DNA of 42,983 nt, taken from assembly GCA_023383015.1 (NCBI GenBank), contig JAHDXW010000032.1:1-42983 (forward strand), written 5' to 3'. Under the pieces are notes generated by a model. It made no database searches. It saw only the letters and a list, made by a program, of their open reading frames with translations, and was not told where the DNA came from. Positions 1 to 8,018 of this stretch are shown here, piece by piece; position 1 is the stretch's first letter, and each line of letters starts with the position of its first letter. This DNA is from Paracoccaceae bacterium. Its GTDB lineage: Bacteria; Pseudomonadota; Alphaproteobacteria; Rhodobacterales; Rhodobacteraceae. Both the position numbers and the translations under genes were made by a program.

Positions 1-89
1 GCAGACCGGGCGCTAGACAGTGTGCCGGGGTTGATCGTGGCGAATTGGGTGGAGGCGAAGATTTGATCCGCGCCATGACAAGAGCGGCT

Positions 90-1457
90 TCATGTCAAGC
101 CCACAGACGCCAGCGCGACACCGGCCAGCGCGCAGCCCGCAAGGACCGTCACGGCGCCCAGCCTGAAGCGGAACACCGCCACAAGCGCGGCAAGCACCAG
201 TGCCGCAGCCGCGAGGTTCACCGTCGACCAGACGGGCACATCCAGATCGAGGCCGTACGCTGTAACGGTCCGCACCTCGTCGAAGACGACATGCAGACCG
301 AACCAGACGGCAAGGTTCAGGATGACGCCCACCACGGCCGCGGTGATGGCGGTCAGGGCGGCGGTCAGCACCGCGTTGTCGCGCAGACGCTCGATGAAGG
401 GCGCGCCGAGGAAGATCCACAGGAAGCAGGGAACGAAGGTCACCCACGTCGTCAGCAGCCCGCCGAGCGTTGCCGCCATCAGGGGCGACAGGCCGCTCGC
501 CTCGCGGAAGGCACCCATGAAGCCCACGAACTGCGTCACCATGATGAGCGGGCCGGGCGTGGTCTCCGCCATGCCGAGCCCGTCCAGCATCTCGCCGGGA
601 GCAAGCCAGCCGTAGTTCTGCACCGCCTCCTGCGCGACATAAGCCAGCACCGCATAGGCGCCGCCGAAGGTCACCACGGCCATGACGCTGAAGAAGCCCG
701 CGATCTGCGAAAACACGTTCTCCGGCCCGAGGGCCGCGAACAACAGCGCCACAGGGGCAAGCCAGAGGACGAGGAAGACGCCGGAAATCCGAAAGGCCCA
801 CCCCCGGTTGACCTGCGTGTGAACCGGCGATTCCTCACCCAGCAGGGTGTCGGCGTCGTCGACCTGGACCGTGCCGACCTTGCCGTGTCCGTCGCCGCCA
901 TGGAATGCGGGCAGGCCCGCACGCGCGCCGAAGAACCCGATCAGGCCAGCAACGAGGATGATGAGCGGAAACGGAATGGCGAAGCCGAAGATCGCCACGA
1001 AGGAGGCGGCGGCGATGGCGACCATCGCCCCGTTCTTGAGCGCACGCGAGCCGATGCGAATGACCGCCTGCACCACGATGGCCAGCACCGCGGCCTTGAG
1101 CCCGAAGAACAGCGCCTCGACCGGGCCGACATTGCCGTAGAGCGCGTAGATCCAGCTCAGCGCCATGATCGCCACGACGCCGGGCAGCACGAAGAGGACG
1201 CCCGCGATGATGCCGCCCAGCGTGCGGTGCATCAGCCAGCCGATATAGACGGCGAGCTGCATTGCCTCCGGCCCCGGCAGGAGCATGCAGTAGTTGAGCG
1301 CATGGAGGAACCGTTTCTCGCCCAGCCACCGCTGCTCCTCGACGAGGATCCGGTGCATGAGCGCGATCTGCCCGGCCGGACCGCCGAAGCTCAGGAGGCC
1401 GATGCGGGCCCAGATGCGGGTGGCTGCCGCCAGCGTGGGGTATGCGCGGTCCTGCAT
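90..1457 (-). CDS. chrA: Chromate efflux transporter ChrA
   Basis: Inner-membrane chromate exporter of the CHR superfamily, 455 residues, the usual length of the two-domain (long-chain) form. The N-terminal half carries the family signatures LLSFGGPAGQIALM (about residues 21-34) and LPGPEAMQLA (about 60-70). The C-terminal half repeats them as VTFGGAYAVLAY and TTPGPLIMVTQF, so both CHR halves are present. Many hydrophobic segments fit 10-12 membrane spans. A hydrophilic linker with Gly/His/Asp residues separates the halves. The start is the ATG that overlaps the chrB stop by one base (TGATG), so translation is coupled to chrB. An upstream in-frame extension of the open frame is only chrB antisense or alternate-frame reading and was discarded. 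Nothing in the sequence looks damaged. Confidence 0.93.
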   Translation of the reverse strand: MQDRAYPTLAAATRIWARIGLLSFGGPAGQIALMHRILVEEQRWLGEKRFLHALNYCMLLPGPEAMQLAVYIGWLMHRTLGGIIAGVLFVLPGVVAIMALSWIYALYGNVGPVEALFFGLKAAVLAIVVQAVIRIGSRALKNGAMVAIAAASFVAIFGFAIPFPLIILVAGLIGFFGARAGLPAFHGGDGHGKVGTVQVDDADTLLGEESPVHTQVNRGWAFRISGVFLVLWLAPVALLFAALGPENVFSQIAGFFSVMAVVTFGGAYAVLAYVAQEAVQNYGWLAPGEMLDGLGMAETTPGPLIMVTQFVGFMGAFREASGLSPLMAATLGGLLTTWVTFVPCFLWIFLGAPFIERLRDNAVLTAALTAITAAVVGVILNLAVWFGLHVVFDEVRTVTAYGLDLDVPVWSTVNLAAAALVLAALVAVFRFRLGAVTVLAGCALAGVALASVGLT

Positions 1458-2278
1458 CAGTCTGCCTTCGGCTTGTTGGTGGGCCAGTTGTGGGTCTCGT
1501 CGGTGGCGTCCCGCGCCCAACGAAAGAAGGCGTCGTAAAGCAGCATCCCGGCCTCCAGCTGCTCCAGATCGTCGGAATACATCCGCGACAGGCCGAGCGA
1601 CGCGGCAAGCAGACCGGCCGCCTCGGGCGCGAGGTCGAGCCGGGCGGTATCGGCGCCGCGCACGATTGTGGCGAGCCGGTCGAGGGCGGGAATGCTCAGG
1701 CCGAACTCGGCCAGCATCACGTCGAAGGTGCAGAGGTCGTCCCGGTGGCTCCAGAACACGCCTTCGATGTCGAAGGGCGATGCGTTGTAGCGTTCGGCGA
1801 CGCCGATCACCTCGGCGGGCGCCACGAACAGGATGATCGCCCGGGGATCGAGAAAGCGCCGGATCAGCCAGGGACACGCGATGCGGTCGATCTTGGGGCG
1901 CGAGCGGGTGACCCAGATGGTGCGGCCCTGCGCGTCGCGCGCGGGCAGCTTCACCGGATCGATCAGCGGCAGGCCGGCGGAGCGCCATGCCTCGAACCCG
2001 CCCTCGAGATACTCGGACGGGCAACCTTCGGCGCGAAGCAAGGCGGCAGTGCCCTGACTGCGCCGGTGACCGGCCTGACAAACGGCGATCGAAGGCTGGC
2101 CGCCGAGCTGTGGCGCGAGGGCGGCGAGCGCCTGGTCGTCGATCCGGACAGAACCTGGGAGCAATCGTGGATCGGCGGCGAAATCTTCCTCGGACCGCAC
2201 GTCGAGCAAAAGCGGTGCGCGGGGGGTTCCGATGATGCGGGTGAGCTTGTCGAACGAAATGGCATTGGGCGCAGGCAT
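1457..2278 (-). CDS. chrB: Chromate resistance protein ChrB with N-terminal rhodanese domain
   Basis: 273 residues. Residues about 10-110 form a rhodanese-like domain with the DVRSEEDF segment and an intact active-site loop CQAGHRR, so the sulfur-accepting Cys is present. Residues about 125-270 match the ChrB C-terminal domain (IDRIACPWLIRRFLDP, then EGVFWSH and TFDVMLAEFGL). Canonical ChrB is a chromate-responsive regulator or accessory factor for ChrA. Here a rhodanese module replaces the usual N-terminal region, so a DNA-binding role is doubtful and a thiol or redox role is possible (inference). It is the first gene of a two-gene operon with chrA, sharing one base (TGATG). A purine-rich GAGGAACGCAC segment lies just before the ATG. 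Confidence 0.88.
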   Translation of the reverse strand: MPAPNAISFDKLTRIIGTPRAPLLLDVRSEEDFAADPRLLPGSVRIDDQALAALAPQLGGQPSIAVCQAGHRRSQGTAALLRAEGCPSEYLEGGFEAWRSAGLPLIDPVKLPARDAQGRTIWVTRSRPKIDRIACPWLIRRFLDPRAIILFVAPAEVIGVAERYNASPFDIEGVFWSHRDDLCTFDVMLAEFGLSIPALDRLATIVRGADTARLDLAPEAAGLLAASLGLSRMYSDDLEQLEAGMLLYDAFFRWARDATDETHNWPTNKPKAD

Positions 2279-2360
2279 GTGCGTTCCTCCGTCGCCGGGG
2301 TTGAACAGGAACGCGATCTTCAGCTGGCGCCTCGTGGGGAGCTCGCAATCCCCATGGGTC

Positions 2361-2390
2361 CAGTTACCGGAAGTGCTCTGAAACTGTCAA
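2361..2390 (-). promoter_or_regulatory. Candidate promoter of chrBA
   Basis: On the minus strand, TTGACA (plus 2385-2390) and TAACTG (plus 2361-2366) are separated by 18 bases. They lie about 85 bases upstream of the chrB start in the only non-coding gap between chrB and the phage genes. This is a consensus match by eye only; no chromate operator was recognised. Confidence 0.35.
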
Positions 2391-2448
2391 GAATTGCAAA
2401 GGTCAAGCTGCCCATGTTCGGGCGCTTCGGACATCGAAGAGACCCTCC

Positions 2449-2868
2449 ATGCCCACCCCTCGTGAAACCATCCTCGCCGCGCTGCATGCGCGGCTCTCGG
2501 CGTTGCCCGCTACCGCCCTTCGCGGCGAGGTTCTGCCCGAGCGCGTCCCGGCCGAGGGCCTGCTGATCCTGCGCGACGGCGAGCCGGGTGAGCCGGAGGT
2601 GACGCTGTCGCCGCTGCGCTACCACTACCAGCACCGGGCAGAGATCGAGGCCGTCGTGCAGGGCGCCGACCGTGACGCCGCCTTCGACACGCTGACCGCG
2701 AGCATCGGCGCAGCACTTGCCGACGACCGCACTTTGGGCGGGCTCTGCGACTGGGTCGAGGCGGAAGCGCCACGGCCCGTCGATCTGCCGGTCGAGGGCG
2801 CGGCCAGCCTCAAGGCGGCGGTCATTCCGGTCGTCTTGCATTATTCAGCTGACGACCCGCTTGGGTGA
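2449..2868 (+). CDS. gpU-like tail terminator / tail completion protein
   Basis: 139 residues, placed directly before the tail tube gene exactly as lambda U precedes V, and close to the gpU length (about 130 residues). Visible segments are an N-terminal helix (TPRETILAALHARLSALP), a central beta region (YHYQHRAEIEAVV) and a conserved ending VVLHYSADDPLG. The likely role is to cap the tail tube at the head-proximal end and stop polymerisation. Related database entries are sometimes labelled 'acyl-CoA transferase', which nothing here supports. It is the first phage gene of the rightward module. The last about 25 codons are followed by a second, interrupted copy of the same 3' end (2869-2983). 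Function is assigned from position and size, so moderate confidence. Confidence 0.65.
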   Translation: MPTPRETILAALHARLSALPATALRGEVLPERVPAEGLLILRDGEPGEPEVTLSPLRYHYQHRAEIEAVVQGADRDAAFDTLTASIGAALADDRTLGGLCDWVEAEAPRPVDLPVEGAASLKAAVIPVVLHYSADDPLG

Positions 2869-2983
2869 ACCTGCGGCCAGCCTGAAGGCCGCGTTCGGCG
2901 GGACGACAGTCCACTGGACTGTCGTCTGATCCGCCTCACTCCCGGTGGTGCTGCACTATTCCACGGCCGATCCGCTCGGCTGA
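2869..2983 (+). repeat. Duplicated 3' end of the tail terminator gene, interrupted by a palindrome
   Basis: Read in the frame two bases off the main gene, this stretch encodes AASLKAA, then a palindromic insert, then PVVLHYSTADPLG and a stop. That matches the gene's own ending (AASLKAAVIPVVLHYSADDPLG) with synonymous-type differences. The insert contains arms GACGACAGTCCA (2902-2913) and TGGACTGTCGTC (2915-2926) around one base. An outer GGCGG (2897-2901) pairs with CCGCC (2931-2935) across a TGAT bulge that supplies an in-frame stop. It could be a small mobile palindrome (REP or MITE type) or a transcription attenuator before the tail tube gene. Confidence 0.75.
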
Positions 2984-3007
2984 CCCCGACAACCCAAGGA
3001 GAACACC

Positions 3008-3949
3008 ATGGCACGAGCCCAGGGGGCGCGGGCGCTGATGGCGCTTGCGTTCGAGACGACCTATGGAACGCCGCCCGCCAGCGGCTTCACCCGCATGCCC
3101 TTCGCCAGCACCTCGCTGGGGGCTGAACAGCCGCTGCTGAACTCGGAGCTTCTCGGCTACGGCCGCGATCCGCTGGCGCCGATCAAGGACGCGGTGACGG
3201 CCGATGGCGATGTCGTCGTGCCGCTCGACGCCGAGGCGCTTGGCTTCTGGTTGAAGGCGGCCTTCGGGACACCCACGACCACGGGCGCGGAGGCCCCGTA
3301 CACCCACGAATTCCAGTCGGGGTCGTGGGCGCTGCCGAGCATGTCGATCGAGACGGGCATGCCGGAGGTGCCGCGGTACGCGATGTATTCCGGCTGCGTG
3401 CTCGACCAGATCACCTGGCAGATGCAGCGCTCAGGGCTGCTGACCGCGACGGCCCGGCTGGTGGCGCAGGGAGAAACGGTCGGGACCACGACCAGCGCCG
3501 GAACGCCCGCCGCGCTGGAGCTGAAGCGCTTCGGCCATTTCAACGGGTCGATCACGCGGAACGGCTCGGCCCTCGGCAACGTGGTCTCCGCCGACATCGC
3601 CTATGCCAACAACCTCGACCGCATCGAGACGATCCGCTCGGACGGGCGCATCGATGGCGCAGACCCGTCCATCGCGGCGCTCACCGGCTCCATCGAGGTG
3701 CGTTTCGCCGACGGCACACTGGTGACGCAGGCGATCAATGGCGATCCGTGCGAGCTCGAGTTCGCCTACGTTCTGCCCTCGGGCGAGAGCTTCACCTTCA
3801 CCGTGCATGCCGTCTACCTGCCGCGCCCCCGGATCGAGATCTCCGGGCCGCAGGGCGTGCAGGCGACCTTCGACTGGCAGGCCGCGCGCGACAGCGTGGT
3901 CGGCCGGATGTGTACCGCCACCCTAGTGAACGACGTGGAGAGTTACTGA
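3008..3949 (+). CDS. Phage major tail tube protein
   Basis: 313 residues, beginning MARAQGARALMALAFETTYG, typical of the tail tube family found in alphaproteobacterial siphoviruses (start motif '...A.E.TYGTPP'). The body is rich in beta-strand-forming segments, with features such as GDVVVPLDAEALGFWLKA and a late NGDPCELEFAYVLPSGESF segment. It polymerises to form the inner tail tube through which DNA passes. AAGGAGAACACC before the ATG is a clear ribosome binding site. It lies between the terminator protein and the chaperone gene, and its stop TGA shares one base with the chaperone ATG. As the most abundant protein of the module, its own strong ribosome binding site is expected. Confidence 0.85.
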   Translation: MARAQGARALMALAFETTYGTPPASGFTRMPFASTSLGAEQPLLNSELLGYGRDPLAPIKDAVTADGDVVVPLDAEALGFWLKAAFGTPTTTGAEAPYTHEFQSGSWALPSMSIETGMPEVPRYAMYSGCVLDQITWQMQRSGLLTATARLVAQGETVGTTTSAGTPAALELKRFGHFNGSITRNGSALGNVVSADIAYANNLDRIETIRSDGRIDGADPSIAALTGSIEVRFADGTLVTQAINGDPCELEFAYVLPSGESFTFTVHAVYLPRPRIEISGPQGVQATFDWQAARDSVVGRMCTATLVNDVESY

Positions 3950-4386
3950 TGCTGACGCTCGACCTGACCAATGCGCCGCGCTGGCATGACCTCGCCCCCG
4001 GCGTGCGGGTGCAGCTGCGCCCGCTGACAACCGCGCTGATGGTGGCGACGCGCAGCGACCCCGCCGTTGAGGCCGTGCCCGAGGAGGCCTCGGACGAGGA
4101 ACGCGCAGTGGCCTTCGCCAAGGCGCTGGCGCGGCGGGCGGTGCTCGCCTGGGAGGGCATCGGCGACGCCGACGGCAACCCCATCGACCCGAGCCCCGAG
4201 GCTATCGACGCGCTGCTCGATCTCTGGCCGATCTTCGAGGCCTTCCAACTGACCTACGTCTCGAAGGGCCTGCTGCTGGAGCAGGAAAAAAACGCCTCCG
4301 CGCTCTCGCCGAATGGTCCTTCGGCGGGGGCGACCGATACTGCGACGCCTGCGCGAAAGCCTGCCCGGACTGCCCGGCGCGGCTAA
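3949..4386 (+). CDS. Tail assembly chaperone, zero-frame product (gpG-like)
   Basis: 145 residues. The folded part (about 1-115) contains ALMVATRSDPAVEAVPEEA and FEAFQLTYVSKGLLLEQEKN. The last about 30 residues are low-complexity (Ala/Thr/Pro/Arg), as expected for out-of-frame run-on after a frameshift site. It sits between tail tube and tape measure genes, the invariant place of the lambda G/GT pair, and would bind and solubilise the tape measure protein during tail assembly. The start is the ATG overlapping the tail tube stop by one base. A slippery heptamer near codon 113 lets a fraction of ribosomes make the longer product described next. Confidence 0.8.
   Translation: MLTLDLTNAPRWHDLAPGVRVQLRPLTTALMVATRSDPAVEAVPEEASDEERAVAFAKALARRAVLAWEGIGDADGNPIDPSPEAIDALLDLWPIFEAFQLTYVSKGLLLEQEKNASALSPNGPSAGATDTATPARKPARTARRG
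4287..4293 (+). promoter_or_regulatory. Programmed -1 frameshift slippery site A_AAA_AAC
   Basis: Zero-frame codons here read GAA AAA AAC inside a run of seven A (4286-4292), giving the canonical X_XXY_YYZ heptamer A AAA AAC. Slipping back one base re-pairs both tRNAs on AAA AAA and enters an open frame running to 4613. Such homopolymer A runs are rare in this GC-rich window. The site is where lambda and other siphoviruses place the G/GT shift. Confidence 0.8.
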
Positions 4387-4613
4387 ACCGGCCGCTGACC
4401 CAAGAGGGTTGGCAGGTCTGGGACCTGGTCGGTCGTCTCGGCGGCCAGCTGCGGGTGACCCCCGGCGCGGTGATCGGCTGGGACCTGACTGCCGCGCTCT
4501 GTCTTGGCGACGCCCTCGGCGTGCCGCCCGCCGTCGCTGCCGAACTGCTGCCAGTCATCGAAGCGGTGATGGTGGCCAAACTTAACGAACAGATGGAACG
4601 CCCCCATGGCTGA
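4293..4613 (+). CDS. Frameshift extension of the tail chaperone (gpT-like part of GT), Cys4 motif
   Basis: Open -1 frame from the slippery site to a TGA at 4611-4613, about 106 codons, with no obvious start of its own, so it is most likely made only as a fusion with residues 1 to about 113 of the chaperone. It starts KKRLRALAEWSFGGGDRYCD and contains C-x2-C-x3-C-x2-C (CDACAKACPDC), a plausible zinc site. A conserved-looking helical part follows (QEGWQVWDLVGRLGGQLRV, then AVIGWDLTAALCLGDALGV). The T part of GT usually contacts the tail tube subunits (family knowledge). It overlaps the tape measure start by eight bases. Confidence 0.75.
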   Translation, partial: RLRALAEWSFGGGDRYCDACAKACPDCPARLNRPLTQEGWQVWDLVGRLGGQLRVTPGAVIGWDLTAALCLGDALGVPPAVAAELLPVIEAVMVAKLNEQMERPHG

Positions 4614-7041
4614 AAAACGCGTCAGCGTCCGCCTTGCGGCGGTCGGCGGTCGGCAGGTGCGTGCCGAACTGGAAGGCGTCGGCGAAGCCGGTGCCCGAGG
4701 CTTCGGACGGCTCAGCCGGGAGATGGATGCGGCGAACGCCCGGCTCGCAGCTTTCTCGCGACGGGTCCGTGTGGCCGCCGCAGCCGCCGTGGCTGCAGCC
4801 GCCGCCGCTGGCGTGGCGATGATCCGGTCGGGCCTCCAGACCGTCGATGCGCAGGCGAAACTCGCGCAGTCGCTCGGCACCACCGTCGCCTCGATTCAGA
4901 CCCTGGAACGCGCGGGCGAGCTGGCGGGCGTGTCCATGTCCGGGATCGAGCAGGCCACCAAGGACCTGACCCGCCGTCTCAGCCAGGCGGCCGCCGGGAG
5001 CGGTCCCGCGGCCGACGCGCTCGACCGGCTGGGTCTTTCGGCCAACGACCTGATCGCGCTGCCGCTGGACCAGCGCGTCGGCGCGATCAACGCCGCCATC
5101 GAGAATTTCGTGCCTGCCGCCGAGCGTGCGGCCGTCGCGGGACAGCTTTTTGGCGAGGAAGGCTCCATCGCCATGTCGCGCATCGACACCGCGACACTGC
5201 GCCAGGCGACCGAGGACGTGCTTGCCTTCGGCGTCGTCGTTTCCGAACAGGACGCCGACCAGATCGAGCGCACGAACGATGCCATCTCCCGGCTTGGGCT
5301 GATCTGGCGGGGGCTGTCGAACCAGCTTGCCGTCGCCGCGGCACCCGCGCTCGAGGCGGTCGCAAACGCCATGGCCGCCATTGCCAGCCGTACCGGTCCG
5401 CTCGGCATCGCAATCCGAGGGCTTTTCGACAATATCGGCCGCCTGACCACCTATGCCGTGACCTTCGCGACCTTCCTCGCGGGCCGCTGGGTCGCCGGGT
5501 TGGCCGCCGCCGCGCTGTCGGTCCGCGGGTTCGCCACCGCGCTTGTCGTCCTGCGCGGGGCTCTGATCCGCACCGGCATCGGCGCCCTGATCGTCGGTGT
5601 CGGCGAACTGATCTATCAACTTTCCCAATTTGTCGCCCGCGTGGGTGGGGTCGGTGAAGCCTTCCGGCTGCTGGCCGATCTGGCCTCCGAGGTCTGGTCG
5701 CGCATTGAGCTCGCGCTCGACGCCGCGCTTGCCCGCATGGCGGGTGGGTGGGAGGGGCTGAAGGCCGCCGCTCTCTCGGCGCTCGACGGCACCATTGCGG
5801 GTGTCGTCAGCTTCGGGGACCGCACGGTCGCGATCTTCCAGGGGGCCTATGACGGCGCGGTGGCGATTTGGGGCAGCCTGCCGGGGGCCATCGGCGATTT
5901 CGCCTATCAGGCCGCGAACGGGCTGATCGGCGGGGTGGAGGCGATGCTGAACGGCGTCGTCACCCGCATCAACAGCTTCATCGAGACCCTGAACGCCGCG
6001 CTGGCCCTGCTGCCCGAATGGGCGACCGGCGAAGGTGGCGTGCGGATCGGCACGCTCGACGCGGTGGACCTGAGCCGGATCGACAACCCATTCGAAGGCG
6101 CCGCGACGGCGGCAGGTACCGCAGCAGGCGATGCGTTTTCGGCCGCGCTTGCCCGAACCTACATCGCACCACCCGATCTCGGTCTCGGCGCCATGGCGGA
6201 AGATGCGCGTGCCCGGGCCGATGCCTATCGCGAGGCGGCCGGCATGCTGACCGATGCCGCGACCCGGCCGCTTGCCGCCTGGCAGGCGCTGAAGGATGCC
6301 GTCACCGTTTCTGGCACGGAGTCTGAGGCCGCGCTGACGAATGCCGCGACCTCCGCCGATGCACTCGCGGCCGGGCTCGACGACACCGTCGCCGCGGCAA
6401 ACGGCGCCGGTGGTGCTGCCCGCGATGCCGGAACCGCCGCTGGCGAAGGGGCGGAGCGTGCGCTGACCGGATGGCAGGCGGTGACGGCGGCGCTCTCGGA
6501 CTATGCCAGCCGGGCCCGGGAGATCGGCGCCGATATCGGTCAGAGCCTCGTCAGCGCGTTTCAGTCGGCCGAGGACGCGGTCGGAGAGTTTGTCAAAACC
6601 GGCAAGCTGAACTTCCGCGATCTGGTGACTTCCCTCATCGCCGATCTGGCGAAGCTGGCTGCGCGGCGGTTCATCCTCGGCCCCATCGCCAACGCGCTCT
6701 CGGGCGCGCTCGGCGGCGCGGGCGGGATCTTCGCCAATATCTTGCACGCAGGCGGCATGGTCGGATCGTCCGGCCCCTCGCGCATGGTCCCGGCCATGGC
6801 CTTCGCCGCCGCGCCCCGGATGCATTCGGGTGGCGCGGTGGGGCTTCGGCACGACGAGGTTCCGGCAATCCTGCAGCGCGGCGAACGGGTGCTCTCGCGC
6901 CGCGAAGCGCAGAGCTACGGCGCTGGCGGCGGGATCAACGTCACCATCATGACCCGCGACGCCGAGAGTTTCCGGCAATCCCGCACGCAGGTCGCGGCGG
7001 ACATCGCCCGGGCGGTCTCGCTCGGGCGGAGGGGGATGTAA
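4606..7041 (+). CDS. Phage tail tape measure protein
   Basis: 811 residues, the longest gene of the tail-shaft block. It sets tail length and is ejected with the DNA. The N-terminus (MAEKRVSVRLAAVGG) leads into long Ala-rich helices. Hydrophobic membrane-active-type stretches lie near residues 280-330. A typical C-terminal block (GKLNFRDLVTSLIADLAKLA, then HSGGAVGLRHDEVPAILQRG) matches tape measure C-termini of lambda-like and Rhodobacter phages. The ATG lies eight bases inside the chaperone extension. A long open frame on the opposite strand is a GC-driven shadow. By the usual rule of about 1.5 A per residue, the tail would be near 120 nm (inference). Confidence 0.88.
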   Translation: MAEKRVSVRLAAVGGRQVRAELEGVGEAGARGFGRLSREMDAANARLAAFSRRVRVAAAAAVAAAAAAGVAMIRSGLQTVDAQAKLAQSLGTTVASIQTLERAGELAGVSMSGIEQATKDLTRRLSQAAAGSGPAADALDRLGLSANDLIALPLDQRVGAINAAIENFVPAAERAAVAGQLFGEEGSIAMSRIDTATLRQATEDVLAFGVVVSEQDADQIERTNDAISRLGLIWRGLSNQLAVAAAPALEAVANAMAAIASRTGPLGIAIRGLFDNIGRLTTYAVTFATFLAGRWVAGLAAAALSVRGFATALVVLRGALIRTGIGALIVGVGELIYQLSQFVARVGGVGEAFRLLADLASEVWSRIELALDAALARMAGGWEGLKAAALSALDGTIAGVVSFGDRTVAIFQGAYDGAVAIWGSLPGAIGDFAYQAANGLIGGVEAMLNGVVTRINSFIETLNAALALLPEWATGEGGVRIGTLDAVDLSRIDNPFEGAATAAGTAAGDAFSAALARTYIAPPDLGLGAMAEDARARADAYREAAGMLTDAATRPLAAWQALKDAVTVSGTESEAALTNAATSADALAAGLDDTVAAANGAGGAARDAGTAAGEGAERALTGWQAVTAALSDYASRAREIGADIGQSLVSAFQSAEDAVGEFVKTGKLNFRDLVTSLIADLAKLAARRFILGPIANALSGALGGAGGIFANILHAGGMVGSSGPSRMVPAMAFAAAPRMHSGGAVGLRHDEVPAILQRGERVLSRREAQSYGAGGGINVTIMTRDAESFRQSRTQVAADIARAVSLGRRGM

Positions 7042-7044
7042 GCC

Positions 7045-7671
7045 ATGGCGTTCCATGAGGTCCGGTTCCCGGACAACATCAGCCGCGGGGCGCGCGGCGG
7101 ACCTGAGCGGCGCACCCAGATCGTCGAGCTGGCATCGGGTGACGAAGAACGCAATGCCAGCTGGGCGAACTCGCGCCGCCGCTACGATGTGGCCTACGGC
7201 ATCCGCCGCGCCGACGATCTGGCGGCGGTCGTCGCGTTCTTCGAGGCCCGCAACGGGCGGCTCCACGGCTTCCGCTTCAAGGACTGGGGCGACCACAAAT
7301 CCTGCCTGCCTTCGGGCACGCCAGCACCGACCGATCAGGTGATTTCCACCGGCGATGGCGCGACGACGACATTCCAACTGGTGAAGCGCTACGTCTCGGG
7401 CAGCGAGACATGGGTGCGGACGATCACCAAGCCGGTCGCGGGCTCGGTCACCATCGCCTTGAATGGCGCGCCCCAGGCTTCCGGCTGGTCCGTCGATACC
7501 ACGACCGGCGTCATCACCTTCACCACCGCACCGGGTTCCGGCGTCGCGATCACCGCCGGGTTCGAGTTCGATGTGCCGGTCCGCTTCGACACCGACGTGC
7601 TCGACGTGACGCTCGACCTCGAGCGGCTGGGCTCGATCACCTCCATCCCGCTCCTGGAGATCCGACGATGA
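7045..7671 (+). CDS. DUF2460 / TIGR02217 distal tail protein
   Basis: 208 residues matching the GTA orf12-type family: start MAFHEVRFPDNISRGARGGP, then a central FFEARNGRLHGFRFKDWGDH block and a C-terminal FDTDVLDVTLDLERLGSI. In GTAs and related siphophages this is the distal tail protein that joins the tube to the hub. It begins three bases after the tape measure stop. Its own stop overlaps the next ATG by four bases (ATGA). Length is normal and no defect is visible. Confidence 0.88.
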   Translation: MAFHEVRFPDNISRGARGGPERRTQIVELASGDEERNASWANSRRRYDVAYGIRRADDLAAVVAFFEARNGRLHGFRFKDWGDHKSCLPSGTPAPTDQVISTGDGATTTFQLVKRYVSGSETWVRTITKPVAGSVTIALNGAPQASGWSVDTTTGVITFTTAPGSGVAITAGFEFDVPVRFDTDVLDVTLDLERLGSITSIPLLEIRR

Positions 7672-8018
7672 ACGACGAAACCGGATTTCTGGCGGCGGCG
7701 CTGAAGGAACTGCTCGCCTCCACGGCGGTGATCCTTGCCGCCTGGGGCGCGCTGGGGGGCGCGACCAATGCGCTGACCACGAAAATGCGCCTGCGCGATG
7801 CGCTGCGCCACATCCTGCTCGGCGGTCTGATCGCGGCCGGGATGGGCAGCCTGTCGATGGCGATCATCACCCGTTGGCTCGACCTGCCGCCCGAGGCGAT
7901 CCCGGCCGGGGGCGCGGCGGGCTCGGCCGCCTATCTTGTCGGCGTCTTCGGTCCCGCCTTCATCGAGGTGCTGCTCGCCCGACTGCGCCATGCCGGGAAA
8001 GGCGATGGCGATGCATGA
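7668..8018 (+). CDS. Probable holin-like membrane protein
   Basis: 116 residues with three or four hydrophobic segments (about 15-35, 48-68, 78-100) and a basic, polar C-terminus (LLARLRHAGKGDGDA). It is not recognised as a named family. Size, topology and position two genes before the GH24 endolysin suggest a holin, which would open the inner membrane to release the endolysin (inference). It is translationally coupled to DUF2460 by ATGA and overlaps the next small gene by 14 bases. Confidence 0.6.
   Translation: MNDETGFLAAALKELLASTAVILAAWGALGGATNALTTKMRLRDALRHILLGGLIAAGMGSLSMAIITRWLDLPPEAIPAGGAAGSAAYLVGVFGPAFIEVLLARLRHAGKGDGDA

Noticed and set aside
45-1538. 497-codon plus-strand open frame across chrA
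   Set aside because: Highly charged Arg/His/Glu-rich translation typical of antisense frames in GC-rich DNA; the minus-strand frame encodes recognisable ChrA.
2449-2868. Possible acyl-CoA transferase, as such phage genes are sometimes labelled
   Set aside because: 139 residues with no CoA-transferase motif, placed exactly where a gpU-like tail protein belongs.
4313-4585. 90-codon frame with its own ATG after the tail chaperone
   Set aside because: Arg-rich and in the third frame; the -1 frame over the same bases has far better coding character and joins at the slippery site.
4582-7377. 931-codon minus-strand open frame opposite the tape measure gene
   Set aside because: Low-complexity Gly/Arg translation with no motif; the plus-strand tape measure protein fits the operon, start overlap and family.
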